The notes under the pieces: model-generated
Databases searched by the model: none
The model's input: only the letters and a program-made list of their open reading frames with translations
What the model was told of the DNA's origin: nothing
Assembly (NCBI GenBank): GCA_030433115.1
Contig: JAUILH010000012.1
Coordinates: 1 to 52,037 of the forward strand
Direction: 5' to 3'
From: Bacteroidia bacterium
GTDB lineage: Bacteria > Bacteroidota > Bacteroidia > Flavobacteriales_D > JAUILH01
DNA: 52,037 nt
In this document: positions 35,780-45,100 of the stretch, piece by piece
How positions within the stretch are numbered: the stretch's first letter is position 1
Layout of the letters: each line of letters starts with the position of its first letter
Translations under genes and position numbers: made by a program

Positions 35780-38700
35780 ATGAAAAAACTACTTCTAATT
35801 GCCTCACTGTTAATTACTTTTATTTCAAATTTATCTGCTCAAATTCAGTTTTCATGTAGCAATGGAACAGATTCAGTTGTGTACGATATTTATACTACGG
35901 ATTTATCTTGCGCGAATGCCTGCGATGGATCGGCTTACATTCAAATGATCAGCGGGAATGCCGACTATGTTCAGTGGCAAGGGCCCAATGGTTTTAACCA
36001 AAGTGGTCCTGGTTTAACGGCTTTTAACGGACTCTGTCCGGGCACTTACACCGTAGTAGTCAACGACCTGACTTTTGGGATAGCTTGTACCGGTCAATTC
36101 GTAATCAATTCTCCAACATTTTTACTGTTATCTGCGAGCTCAACCAATGAAACATCTCCTGGAGCAAATGATGGCACAGTGTCAGCCGCAGCTACCGGAG
36201 GAACTCCAGGCTATTTCTATGAACTCTATTTAAATGGAAATGTCATAAGCAGCAATACAACTGGGAGCTTTTCGGGTCTTTCTCCAGGAAATTATATGGT
36301 TTGTGTCACGGATGTAAATGGCTGTCAAACTTGTGAGAACAACATACTCGTACAGAGTTCATGCAATTTAATCAATACTGTAAATCCGATCAGTGAGGTT
36401 TGTCCTGGATCATGCGATGGCGCCATATTTGTTTCAAGTACCAATGGACTAGCTCCCTACATGGCTAGCATTGATGGTGGTGCAACCTGGTCTACTTATA
36501 CCTCTACATATGCTTTTCAAAATTTGTGTGCTGGCATTTATGTTGTCGATATTGTTGATACCAATGGTTGTACCGATATTATTACGGTAGTCGTTGGAAG
36601 TGGTTCAACCTTCCAAGCACAAGTCCAGGTGGATGCCCAGGACACCGCATCAAATTGCACGGGAGCCATGTCGGCTTATACTACTGGGAATCCCGGGACA
36701 ATTGTGTCCTATGAATGGCTAAACTGTAATACAGGAAATTCTTTTAATACAACTCAAAGTGTGAGTGGATTATGCTCTGGAGCTTATCAGGTTGTAATAA
36801 CCAATGCAAATGGATGTGCAGATACCAGTGCGTGTGATTCTGTCGCTTTGGTCAATAATTCATGTAATGTGGTTGGAACATATAACGCTCAGCCAGAAAC
36901 TTGCCCAGGTGCGTGTGATGGTGTGCTTATCGTGGATGTTTTCGGAGGGACACTACCATATATGATTACCGTTAATGGCAGCATGACACAAATGGTTACC
37001 ACTTCAACGGCATTTTTCCCTAACATGTGTGCAGGTGTCTATCAGGTAGATATTGTAGATGCTAACGGCTGTACATACTTTATACCCGCCGTGACGGTTT
37101 GGACGAACTCGAATTTATCCTTAAGTCAAACTAATATGACCAATGAGAGTGCGAATGGGACCAATGATGGTACCTTAAGTTTCTCCGCTACTGGTGGCTC
37201 ATCACCGTATTCTTTCAATTTGGCAGGGACCGTTAATACGACTGGAAACTTTAATGGTTTATCAAGCGGTTGGTATAGTATCTGTGTTACTGACAACAGT
37301 GGTTGCCAGTTGTGCGATAGTGCTTATGTTGGTTTGGACTCTACTTCATGTAATTTAAATGCAGTTGCCACAGCAAATTATACGACTTGTGATGGTATTT
37401 GTGACGGATTAATTGTGGTGAGCACTTTTAACGGAACAGCCCCGTTTACTTACATTCTAGATGGAACCACAACTGTCATGGGAGGATCTTCCGGAACTTT
37501 TGCCAATGTATGTTATGGAGCACACAATGTAGATGTGATTGATGCCAATGGTTGCAGTACTTCTGTAACTGTATACGTCTGGGCAAACCAAAGCGTCAAC
37601 ATCAATCATTTGGGGGCTACCAATGAAACTGCCCCTGGAGCATCTGATGGTACCTTGAGTTTTAGTGGCAGTGGAGGAACAGCTCCTTATACTTTCACAT
37701 TGACTAGTGGAGGCGGGTCAAGTACTTCAAATACAAGTGGAAACTTCAATGGTCTGTCTACTGGTTGGTATGAGATTTGTGCCGTGGATTCAATAGGTTG
37801 TGAGAATTGTGATAGTGCTTATGTTGGACTGAATAACGGAAGCTGTAATATTACGGCAAATGCCATAGTTCAGCCCGAGACTTGTCCTGGAGCATGCGAT
37901 GGTGTGATCATAGTTGATGTTTGGGGAGGGGCTTTACCTTACATTGTGACGGTAAATGGAAACATGACGCAGACAGTGACCAGCTCAGCTTATTTCCAAA
38001 ATGTGTGTGCAGGTGTCTATCAGGTAGATATTGTGGATGCCAACGGCTGCACCTTCTTTGTCCCAGCGGTTACAGTATGGAATAGTTCAAATTTGTCTTT
38101 ATCTCAAACGAATATGACTAACGAGAGTGCCAACGGGGCCAGTGATGGCACCTTAAACTTTTCCGCGACAGGAGGGATCTCTCCATATACATTTGATTTA
38201 AACGGAACCACCAATACCACCGGAAACTTTAATGGTCTTACTGAAGGCTGGTACAGCATCTGTGTAACTGATTCCATAGGTTGTCAGGTTTGTGATAGTG
38301 CCTATGTTGGATTGGATACTGTGAATTGTAACATCACCGCAACTGCAACGGTGTTCCATGAATCATGTCCTGGCTCTTGTGATGGGATGATTCAAGTAGA
38401 TATTTTTGGTGGTACATTACCTTATATAGTTGTGTTGAATGGTACTACCACACAGACGGCGACCAGTGTTGCTTTCTTCAACGGTTTATGTACAGGGGTC
38501 AATCAGATTCATATTCAGGATGCCAATGGATGTACCTTCTTCATACCTGCAGTGACTGTGGGGAGTAATTCTAACCTAACACTGACTCAGGATGGTATGA
38601 CCAATGAGACAAGCAGCGGTCAAAATGATGGGACCTTAAGTTTTACGGCGAATGGAGGAACAAGTCCGTATACCTTCAATTTAGGCGGGACTTTGAGTGC

Positions 38701-40297
38701 AACCGGAGATTTTAATGCCTTGTCTAGTGGCTGGTATAGCATCTGTGTGTCCGATTCATTGGGTTGCCAGGTATGTGATAGTGCATATGTTGGCCTTGAT
38801 AGCACTGGTGCATGTAATTTGCAGGGAACGTATACTTATCAGGATAATATGTGCCCAAATACTTGTTCAGGAAGCATCTTTGCAGCAGGCGCTGGAGGTA
38901 GTGGTTCGTATGAGTATTCATTGGATGGTATAAACTGGAACACCAATGGTGCTTTCTATGGTTTATGTAGTGGAGTTTACATTATTTATATCCGTGATGC
39001 GAGTAATCCAAATTGTCAGATTGCCTACACTGTTCAGATCATCAATATGAGCAACCTCAGTGCGCAATCCACGGTCGTTCAAAATTCAAATGGAAACTGT
39101 TCAGGAGAGGTAGACGTTACAATTACGGGAGGTGTCGGACCATATATCGTAGAATGGTATGATTGTGTGAGTGGAGCACTCGTTGGGACAGGAAATACCA
39201 GTCTTGGAAACCTCTGCGCCGGATCGTATTATGCACACGTTTACGACCAGGGAATGGCCAATTGTTTAGATACTACGAATTGTGTTACATTAACAGATAG
39301 TGCATCAGTACCTTGTAATATATCGATTTCACCATATGTAGTGAGTGCACCAACCAACGGGAATTGCAATGGTGCTTTGAGCGCAACTATAAATGGAACA
39401 TCAGGAAACTATAACTCCTACTGGATTGATTGCGCAACGGGTAACATTGCTTATACCTGGTATCAGTGGTCGAGTGCATGTCCTGGTAGTTATGCATTGG
39501 TTGTAGAAGACATCACCACCGGATGTATAGATACTTCTGATTGTATGAATGTTATGGATAGCACGTCTAATTGTAACCATTGGATCGCCGAAAACATAGT
39601 TCATGCGTCATGCAGTGGGACTTGTGATGGAATGATTGTGGTAACGTCTAATGGACCAGCTCCAATTTATTCTTGGAACAATGGCGCTACAGGATCTACA
39701 TTAACGGGATTATGCCCAGGAATCTATTGTGTCACGGTTCATTTTGCAGATAGTTGTGTTCAAACTTACTGCTATACTGTGGGTGGAAATTCTACATTGA
39801 GTACGACTTATCAGGTCAATAACGAAACCGCTTCAGGAATGATGGATGGTTTGATAGTGGTCAACACCACAGGTGGAATGCCAGGCTATGAGTATTCAAT
39901 TAATGGAAGTAGCTATGTGACCGGCAACAATGTGCATACCTTTGCGAATTTGGGTGCAGGATATCACTGGGTATGTGTGAGGGATTCTGCTGGTTGTGAG
40001 GTATGCGATTCCGTTAATGTGGGTGTTGGTACAGGCATAGGAACACAGTCAACATTTGAGGTAGAGATTTATCCTAATCCTAATAATGGCTCATTCACAA
40101 TTACATTGCCAGATCATTTAATAGGAGACAGTCAAATGAATTTAACCGATATTTCCGGTAGATTAATCTGGCAATCAAGAACCAATCAAACCAGAACGCA
40201 GGTTGATTTGGGAGATGGTACTTTGAGCAAAGGTGTCTACTTCATCAATATCACCAATGATAATCGAAGAGCGAGTCAAAGAATTGTTGTTCACTAG
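35780..40297 (+). CDS. Giant Cys-rich SprB-repeat-like protein with T9SS type A sorting domain
   Basis: 1505 residues. Signal peptide 1-20 (cleavage at LSAQ). Residues about 22-1420 are SprB-like beta modules of about 75-80 residues, most with paired Cys. Type A modules carry CPGxCDG and GVYQVDIVDANGC; type B modules carry NESANGxxDGTLSF and GWYSICVTDSxGCQVCDSAYVG; a third kind has NCxG and a C-x-T spacing near Asp-Cys-Cys residues. A and B alternate over the middle. From about 1428 to the end is a type A sorting domain (EIYPNPNNGSFTITL, then SKGVYFINITND and RIVVH). It should pass the outer membrane by T9SS and stay at the surface or be released. Similar repeats occur in the gliding adhesin SprB, so adhesion is the likely role. 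Confidence 0.9.
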   Translation: MKKLLLIASLLITFISNLSAQIQFSCSNGTDSVVYDIYTTDLSCANACDGSAYIQMISGNADYVQWQGPNGFNQSGPGLTAFNGLCPGTYTVVVNDLTFGIACTGQFVINSPTFLLLSASSTNETSPGANDGTVSAAATGGTPGYFYELYLNGNVISSNTTGSFSGLSPGNYMVCVTDVNGCQTCENNILVQSSCNLINTVNPISEVCPGSCDGAIFVSSTNGLAPYMASIDGGATWSTYTSTYAFQNLCAGIYVVDIVDTNGCTDIITVVVGSGSTFQAQVQVDAQDTASNCTGAMSAYTTGNPGTIVSYEWLNCNTGNSFNTTQSVSGLCSGAYQVVITNANGCADTSACDSVALVNNSCNVVGTYNAQPETCPGACDGVLIVDVFGGTLPYMITVNGSMTQMVTTSTAFFPNMCAGVYQVDIVDANGCTYFIPAVTVWTNSNLSLSQTNMTNESANGTNDGTLSFSATGGSSPYSFNLAGTVNTTGNFNGLSSGWYSICVTDNSGCQLCDSAYVGLDSTSCNLNAVATANYTTCDGICDGLIVVSTFNGTAPFTYILDGTTTVMGGSSGTFANVCYGAHNVDVIDANGCSTSVTVYVWANQSVNINHLGATNETAPGASDGTLSFSGSGGTAPYTFTLTSGGGSSTSNTSGNFNGLSTGWYEICAVDSIGCENCDSAYVGLNNGSCNITANAIVQPETCPGACDGVIIVDVWGGALPYIVTVNGNMTQTVTSSAYFQNVCAGVYQVDIVDANGCTFFVPAVTVWNSSNLSLSQTNMTNESANGASDGTLNFSATGGISPYTFDLNGTTNTTGNFNGLTEGWYSICVTDSIGCQVCDSAYVGLDTVNCNITATATVFHESCPGSCDGMIQVDIFGGTLPYIVVLNGTTTQTATSVAFFNGLCTGVNQIHIQDANGCTFFIPAVTVGSNSNLTLTQDGMTNETSSGQNDGTLSFTANGGTSPYTFNLGGTLSATGDFNALSSGWYSICVSDSLGCQVCDSAYVGLDSTGACNLQGTYTYQDNMCPNTCSGSIFAAGAGGSGSYEYSLDGINWNTNGAFYGLCSGVYIIYIRDASNPNCQIAYTVQIINMSNLSAQSTVVQNSNGNCSGEVDVTITGGVGPYIVEWYDCVSGALVGTGNTSLGNLCAGSYYAHVYDQGMANCLDTTNCVTLTDSASVPCNISISPYVVSAPTNGNCNGALSATINGTSGNYNSYWIDCATGNIAYTWYQWSSACPGSYALVVEDITTGCIDTSDCMNVMDSTSNCNHWIAENIVHASCSGTCDGMIVVTSNGPAPIYSWNNGATGSTLTGLCPGIYCVTVHFADSCVQTYCYTVGGNSTLSTTYQVNNETASGMMDGLIVVNTTGGMPGYEYSINGSSYVTGNNVHTFANLGAGYHWVCVRDSAGCEVCDSVNVGVGTGIGTQSTFEVEIYPNPNNGSFTITLPDHLIGDSQMNLTDISGRLIWQSRTNQTRTQVDLGDGTLSKGVYFINITNDNRRASQRIVVH
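36860..38815 (+). repeat. Alternating A/B modules, period about 490 bases
   Basis: Four A-B pairs follow one another. The CPGACDG-type A motif recurs near 36900, 37880 and 38365 (with a diverged copy, TTCDGICDG, near 37390), and the B motif GWYSICVTD recurs near 37270, 38250 and 38730. A pair is about 160-163 residues. Some copies are close enough at DNA level to suggest recent duplication or recombination. Confidence 0.8.
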
Positions 40298-40317
40298 ATA
40301 ATTAATATCACGATTTG

Positions 40318-40354
40318 AAAACGCCGTCTCGTATATTGAGATGGCGTTTTTTTT
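40318..40354 (+). terminator. Intrinsic terminator after the giant type A cargo gene
   Basis: A thirteen-pair stem, 40318-40330 with 40338-40350 (one G-T pair), ends in a run of eight T. It lies 21 bases past the stop. It rules out translation starts earlier than 40380 for the next gene. Confidence 0.9.
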
Positions 40355-40379
40355 GACATATTTTCATTATTTTTATGGA

Positions 40380-41072
40380 ATGACCAAGTACCCATCTTCA
40401 AAAGAATCAATTGAGCTCAGAGATATTGATCCTGAAGATTTAGAAGAGGTTCTTTTTAAAATAGAGAAGTCATTTGACATCCGTTTTGAAGCAAATGAGT
40501 TGAAGTACATAGATACTTTTGGAGGTTTGTGCGATCACATCAAAGACAAATTTGATGGACAAAGTTCAGACGATTGCACTGGTCAACAAGCTTTCTACAA
40601 ATTGAGAGATGCTCTGGTGAGATTTGGGCAAGTGGATATTGATAGAATTAAACCTGAACTCGCTCTAACAGAATTGTTTCCAAAAGAAGACCGCAAAACA
40701 AGAGTTAAAGAATTAGAAAGCGTGTTGAAATTCAAATTGGACATTCTTGGACCGTCCAGAATACTATCTAATTCACTACAAGTACTTTTGATTGGAGCCT
40801 TGATTGTGCTTTGTTTTAAATGGAAAATTGGATTGCCCGTTTTCATTTTGCTTGTAATTAGCTTAAAATTAGCATTTAGATTTGGGAAAGAACTTCAGGT
40901 TGAAACAGTCAGAGAACTTGTCGAAAAGATGACTCGAGACAACTATATAAAGTCCAGAAGAGACAACAATAATTATAACCTTAAGGAAATTAATAAAGTT
41001 TTGATAGACCTGTTTAGTAATGCTTTAGGAATTGATAAATCCAATTTAAAAGCAGAATCAAGTTTGAGATAA
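40380..41072 (+). CDS. ACP-like membrane protein of unknown function
   Basis: 230 residues from ATG 40380. The N-terminal part (about 15-50: DPEDLEEVLFKIEKSFDIRF then TFGGLCDHIKDKF) resembles the helical frame of an acyl carrier protein. Two hydrophobic helices follow near 130-170, and the last 35 residues (EINKVLIDLFSNALGIDKSN, AESSLR) look like the first helix and loop of a second carrier domain that stops just where the DSL serine motif would begin. I see no DSL-type serine for phosphopantetheine in either part. It is a single gene between two terminators. Possibly a membrane-bound partner of fatty acid or polyketide enzymes, or a protein that borrowed the fold. Resemblance is by eye and not strong. 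Confidence 0.6.
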   Translation: MTKYPSSKESIELRDIDPEDLEEVLFKIEKSFDIRFEANELKYIDTFGGLCDHIKDKFDGQSSDDCTGQQAFYKLRDALVRFGQVDIDRIKPELALTELFPKEDRKTRVKELESVLKFKLDILGPSRILSNSLQVLLIGALIVLCFKWKIGLPVFILLVISLKLAFRFGKELQVETVRELVEKMTRDNYIKSRRDNNNYNLKEINKVLIDLFSNALGIDKSNLKAESSLR

Positions 41073-41078
41073 ACCCAC

Positions 41079-41107
41079 AAAAAAACCGCTGCCTCTCAAC
41101 AGCGGTT
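41079..41107 (-). terminator. Intrinsic terminator after the PorP/SprF gene (minus strand)
   Basis: An eight-pair stem, 41084-41091 with 41100-41107; read on the minus strand it ends in a run of seven T (the A run 41079-41085). It lies 49 bases past the PorP/SprF stop and closes the giant-PorP operon. Confidence 0.85.
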
Positions 41108-41155
41108 CCAAATAGACAGAGTCTAGGTTATGTAGGTCAGGAAAGGATCGGTAGT

Positions 41156-42190
41156 TTACCTAAAGCTTGCCCTACTTCCTTTCCATAAGTAGGGGTTAGG
41201 AGTTCTGAATTTCAACGACACTTCAAATCCCCCATTGCCGCGAGAAGCCGCTCTTAATTGTGAAATATTGGTGTCGTAACTAAATCCTATTGAATACTTG
41301 TCAAAATCAATGGCAATTGAAGGGATGAATGCATCTCCCAGTCTCATGTAAGTCCCTAAAGTGAGGTAAGCACCTTTTACATAGCCAGTTACTTTAGAGG
41401 CTTGTTGAAGCCTATATCGGAATAAAGAGCCTACTGTAATTTCCCTGGAAGGCCCCTGGAACATCATTAGATATCCTGGAACAACAGATAGCCTGGAGTT
41501 TCCAATACCAATATTGAATTCGCCATGCGCCACAAAATTCTGGTAAAGTGTATCCGTATACAAGGCCGTCCAGTCGTGTTTCGGGCGTGTTAAATGATTG
41601 ACTGCAAACCCTATTTTAATGTTCAGTTGGTCATTTGCAGTCATATAATTTTCATTCGAATGATAGACATATACTATACCGGCAGACACATCTCCTTTAA
41701 AACCAGGATTCATATTAATGGTTTCGCCCGGATCAAGGTTCCCATTGAAACCACCACCCTGATATTGATTTCCCCATTGCAGGGCGGAAGGATTCAAGCT
41801 CTTTTGCAAAAATCCACCATTCACACCAACTGAGATCTTATTATTCCTGTCAAGGTCCACAATTCCGGACAGAGACAGTAAGAAGTGAGTTGTTCCAAAT
41901 TCAGTATCACCTGCTACATCCTTATAAACAGACAAACCAGTTCCAATGGCCGCATTTCCTCCCGGCTCAAAGCGTGCATCACCATTAAACGCATAGGTCT
42001 TATAAGGAGAAGCCACACTGGCCCACTGTGTTCTGTAACTTGTAACCAATCTCAGGTTAGCGGGAATCACACCTGCGGTTGCCGGATTATATTGAATGCT
42101 GTTGTTCCAGAACTGAGAGAAGTGCACATCTTGTGACTCAGCTTGGGTTCCACAGATGAGTCCTAGTATAATTAAGCTAAATTTTTTCAT
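41156..42190 (-). CDS. PorP/SprF family type IX secretion membrane protein, partner of the type B cargo
   Basis: 344 residues with a signal peptide (cleavage near AESQ). The mature N-terminus has the family mark VHFSQFWNNSIQYNPATAGV, then RLVTSYRTQWASVASPYKTY, and the rest is barrel strands ending with FEVSLKFRTPNPYLW. It starts 2 bases after the giant type B cargo gene stops. In Flavobacterium, SprF-type proteins are needed for secretion of the type B cargo encoded just before them, so this is almost surely the dedicated outer-membrane partner of that cargo. A terminator follows at 41079-41107. Confidence 0.93.
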   Translation of the reverse strand: MKKFSLIILGLICGTQAESQDVHFSQFWNNSIQYNPATAGVIPANLRLVTSYRTQWASVASPYKTYAFNGDARFEPGGNAAIGTGLSVYKDVAGDTEFGTTHFLLSLSGIVDLDRNNKISVGVNGGFLQKSLNPSALQWGNQYQGGGFNGNLDPGETINMNPGFKGDVSAGIVYVYHSNENYMTANDQLNIKIGFAVNHLTRPKHDWTALYTDTLYQNFVAHGEFNIGIGNSRLSVVPGYLMMFQGPSREITVGSLFRYRLQQASKVTGYVKGAYLTLGTYMRLGDAFIPSIAIDFDKYSIGFSYDTNISQLRAASRGNGGFEVSLKFRTPNPYLWKGSRASFR

Positions 42191-42192
42191 GT

Positions 42193-45100
42193 CTATCTTA
42201 ATAAAGTTACGTTACCACTGATGGTTTGCTCATTACCCAGAGTGTCTGTGTAACGCACCATATAAACAAATACTGCATTGTTCAAACCTTTGCCGTTTTG
42301 AGTACCATCCCAACCAGTGTTCTGATCGGATGATTCAAATACCAACTCTCCCCATCTATTGAAAATGGATAGGTTGAAGTTGTTCAGACCGGAACCTTCT
42401 ACGTAGAACACATCATTGTTGCCATCGCCATTCGGTGAGAATATGTTGGGAACAAAAATGTCCTGCTCTTCTTCAATGACGTAGACAGTGACATTGTCGG
42501 TAGATGAACAGCCGTTAATATCTGTGGTGGTCATGATGTAGGTAGTTGTTGTAAATGGTGACGCGTCTGGGTTTGCACAATTTGTGCAGCTTAGTCCGTT
42601 AGGTGGCGACCATGTATAGTTAACGCCTCCCTGGCCGCTTAATCCAACCACTTCACCTAAATAAATCGTTGTATCCAGTCCGGCATTAGCTATGGGGTCA
42701 TTGTACACTATCACCTGGATGGTGTCAGCATCTCCACAACCACCAGGTATGGTGTAAATAATATCCCATGTTCCCGGACCGGCTAAACCTGGATCAAACA
42801 AACCTGTGCTTGGATCAATACCTGTGCCTGACCAAGTACCGCCTGTGCCATTCGCAGTAAAAGTCACCGCCGGATCACTTTCACAATATGGACCAGCCGG
42901 ATCTATGGTCGCATCTGCCTGAGTTGTAATGGTGATGCTCACTGAGTCGATACCAGGACAAGGTCCGTTGGTGGTGTAATATACCATGTAGGTACCATTT
43001 CCGGTGGCATCCAGATCAATTTCACCTGATGATGCATTGATAGTTCCACTAGGTGACATGGTAAATGTGCCTCCGGGTGTGGCAATGGAGCTTGGAGAAG
43101 GGTCAGGATCTGAGATGCAGAATGCTGTGGTTGGATAGGAAAAACTGGCATCATCCGCTGCATTCACTGTGATCGTTTCAGTATCAGTGTCTCCACAAGA
43201 TCCACCAATGCTGTAGGTGATGGTATGCGTACCTGGTCCGGCAATTGCCGGATCAAATGTTCCTGTTGCTCCATTGGTAATTCCAGTTCCACTCCAGTTT
43301 CCTCCTGCATCCACAGCAGTCAATGTTTGAACACCGTCATTGGCGCAGAAAGGACCTGCCGGGGTTATCGTGGCATCAAATGCATTGCTGATATTGACTG
43401 AGAAGGTCGCAGTATCCGGACAGGTTCCGCCAGTAATATAGGTCACCGTAAATGAACCAGTGCCAGTTCCGGAAATATCCAATTCACCAGTTCCTGCATT
43501 GATCGTCCCTGCATTATCAATCGTAAATGTACCACCAGGCGTTGCAATGGCATTGGGAGTTGGATTCGGATCACTGAGACAGTAGCTCCCTGAAGCGTAA
43601 GTGAAACTGGCGTCATCTTGTGCCACCACAGTGACAGTCTCTGTATCCGCATCACCGCAGGAACCTGAAATGGTATAAGTAATGGTGTGGGTGCCAGGGC
43701 CTGCAATGGCCGGATCAAATTCACCAGTTGTACCATTGATGATTCCTGTTCCGGTCCAGGTTCCGCCAGGATCAGTGGCACTTAGAATAAGTATCGGATC
43801 ATTCTCACAGAGTGGTGTGGTAGCGGCAATAGTTGCATCCGCACCAGTGGTTATAATAATGGTTATGGTGCTTGATGTTGGACACGGACCATTTGTTGTA
43901 TAAGTTACATCATAGCTGCCAGCTCCACTTGTTGCAATGTCTATTTCTCCAGTAGAACCATTAATCGTACCGCCATTATTGATTGTAAAGGTTCCACCAG
44001 GTATAGTAACAGAGTTGGGACTGGGGTTCGGATCACTCAAACAATAACTTGATTGAGCATAAGTAAAGGTGGCATCATCAAGTGCATTCACTGTAATTGT
44101 TTCTGTATCTGAATCGCCACACGATCCTGAAATCGTATAGGTAATGATGTGCGCACCCGCACCCGCAGTAGCTGGATCAAATTCACCTGTTGTTCCGTTA
44201 GTTATTCCCGTTCCAGTCCAGGTACCACCAGCATCCACTGCAGATAATGTAACACTGGCTGCATTTTCGCAGAAAGGTCCGGCTGCCGAAATAGTGGCAT
44301 CAGCCCCCGCTGTGATTGTAATACTAAGTGTGCCGGTAGCCGGACAGGTCCCCCCTGTAGAATAGGTTACTGTATAACTACCTGCACCACTCGTTGCTAT
44401 ATCTATTTCTCCAGTGGACGTATTGATGGTTCCTCCATTGTCAATGGAAAAGGTTCCTCCGGAAGTTGTAATTGAGTTTGGACTCGGATTTGGATCTGTG
44501 GTACAATAAGTTGTTTGGGCATATGTGAATGATGGGTCATCCTGTGCATTCACCACAATCGTTTCCGTGTCTGAATCACCACAGCCTAAAGTGTAGGTAA
44601 TGACGTGTGATCCGGCTCCAGCAGTGGCAGGATTGAATGTACCTGTAGAACCATTCGTAATACCGGTTCCAGTCCATGTACCGCCAGTTGTAGCAGCGGT
44701 TAATGTGGTTGCTGGATCGTTTTCGCAGAAAGGACCTGCAGGATCAATAGTTGCGTCACAAACTGCCGAACAAGGAGGGATGGTTGAAATATCGTAGAAC
44801 ACCACATTGGTTCCATTGTTATCAGTTACCTGAACGGTGTCTGCTCCGGCAGAAGGTGTATAGGTTCCACCGGTTCCCATATTCACCCAACCAGCAGGCG
44901 AACTGCAGCTCGTAACAGGAATAATGCCATTCAAACATTGACCAAACACCCATGAGTAACCACAGTTTTGACATTCAGTTTGGTTGGTAATCGGGATGTT
45001 TCCGCCAGCATCCCACTCATCCCAAGAGTAAGGACCATTTCCGCCAGTTACTACCAGATCTCCATTGGTATCCACACAAACACTGAGTGGAGAGCAGTTC

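Noticed and set aside
40341..40379. Earlier start for the ACP-like protein
   Set aside because: This stretch is the T tract and tail of the terminator of the gene before it; ATG 40380 follows it.
43682..44797. Three plus-strand open frames with similar Pro/Val/Ala-rich products inside the type B cargo gene
   Set aside because: They recur at the 456-462-base period of the P/Q array and are antisense shadows of its modules.
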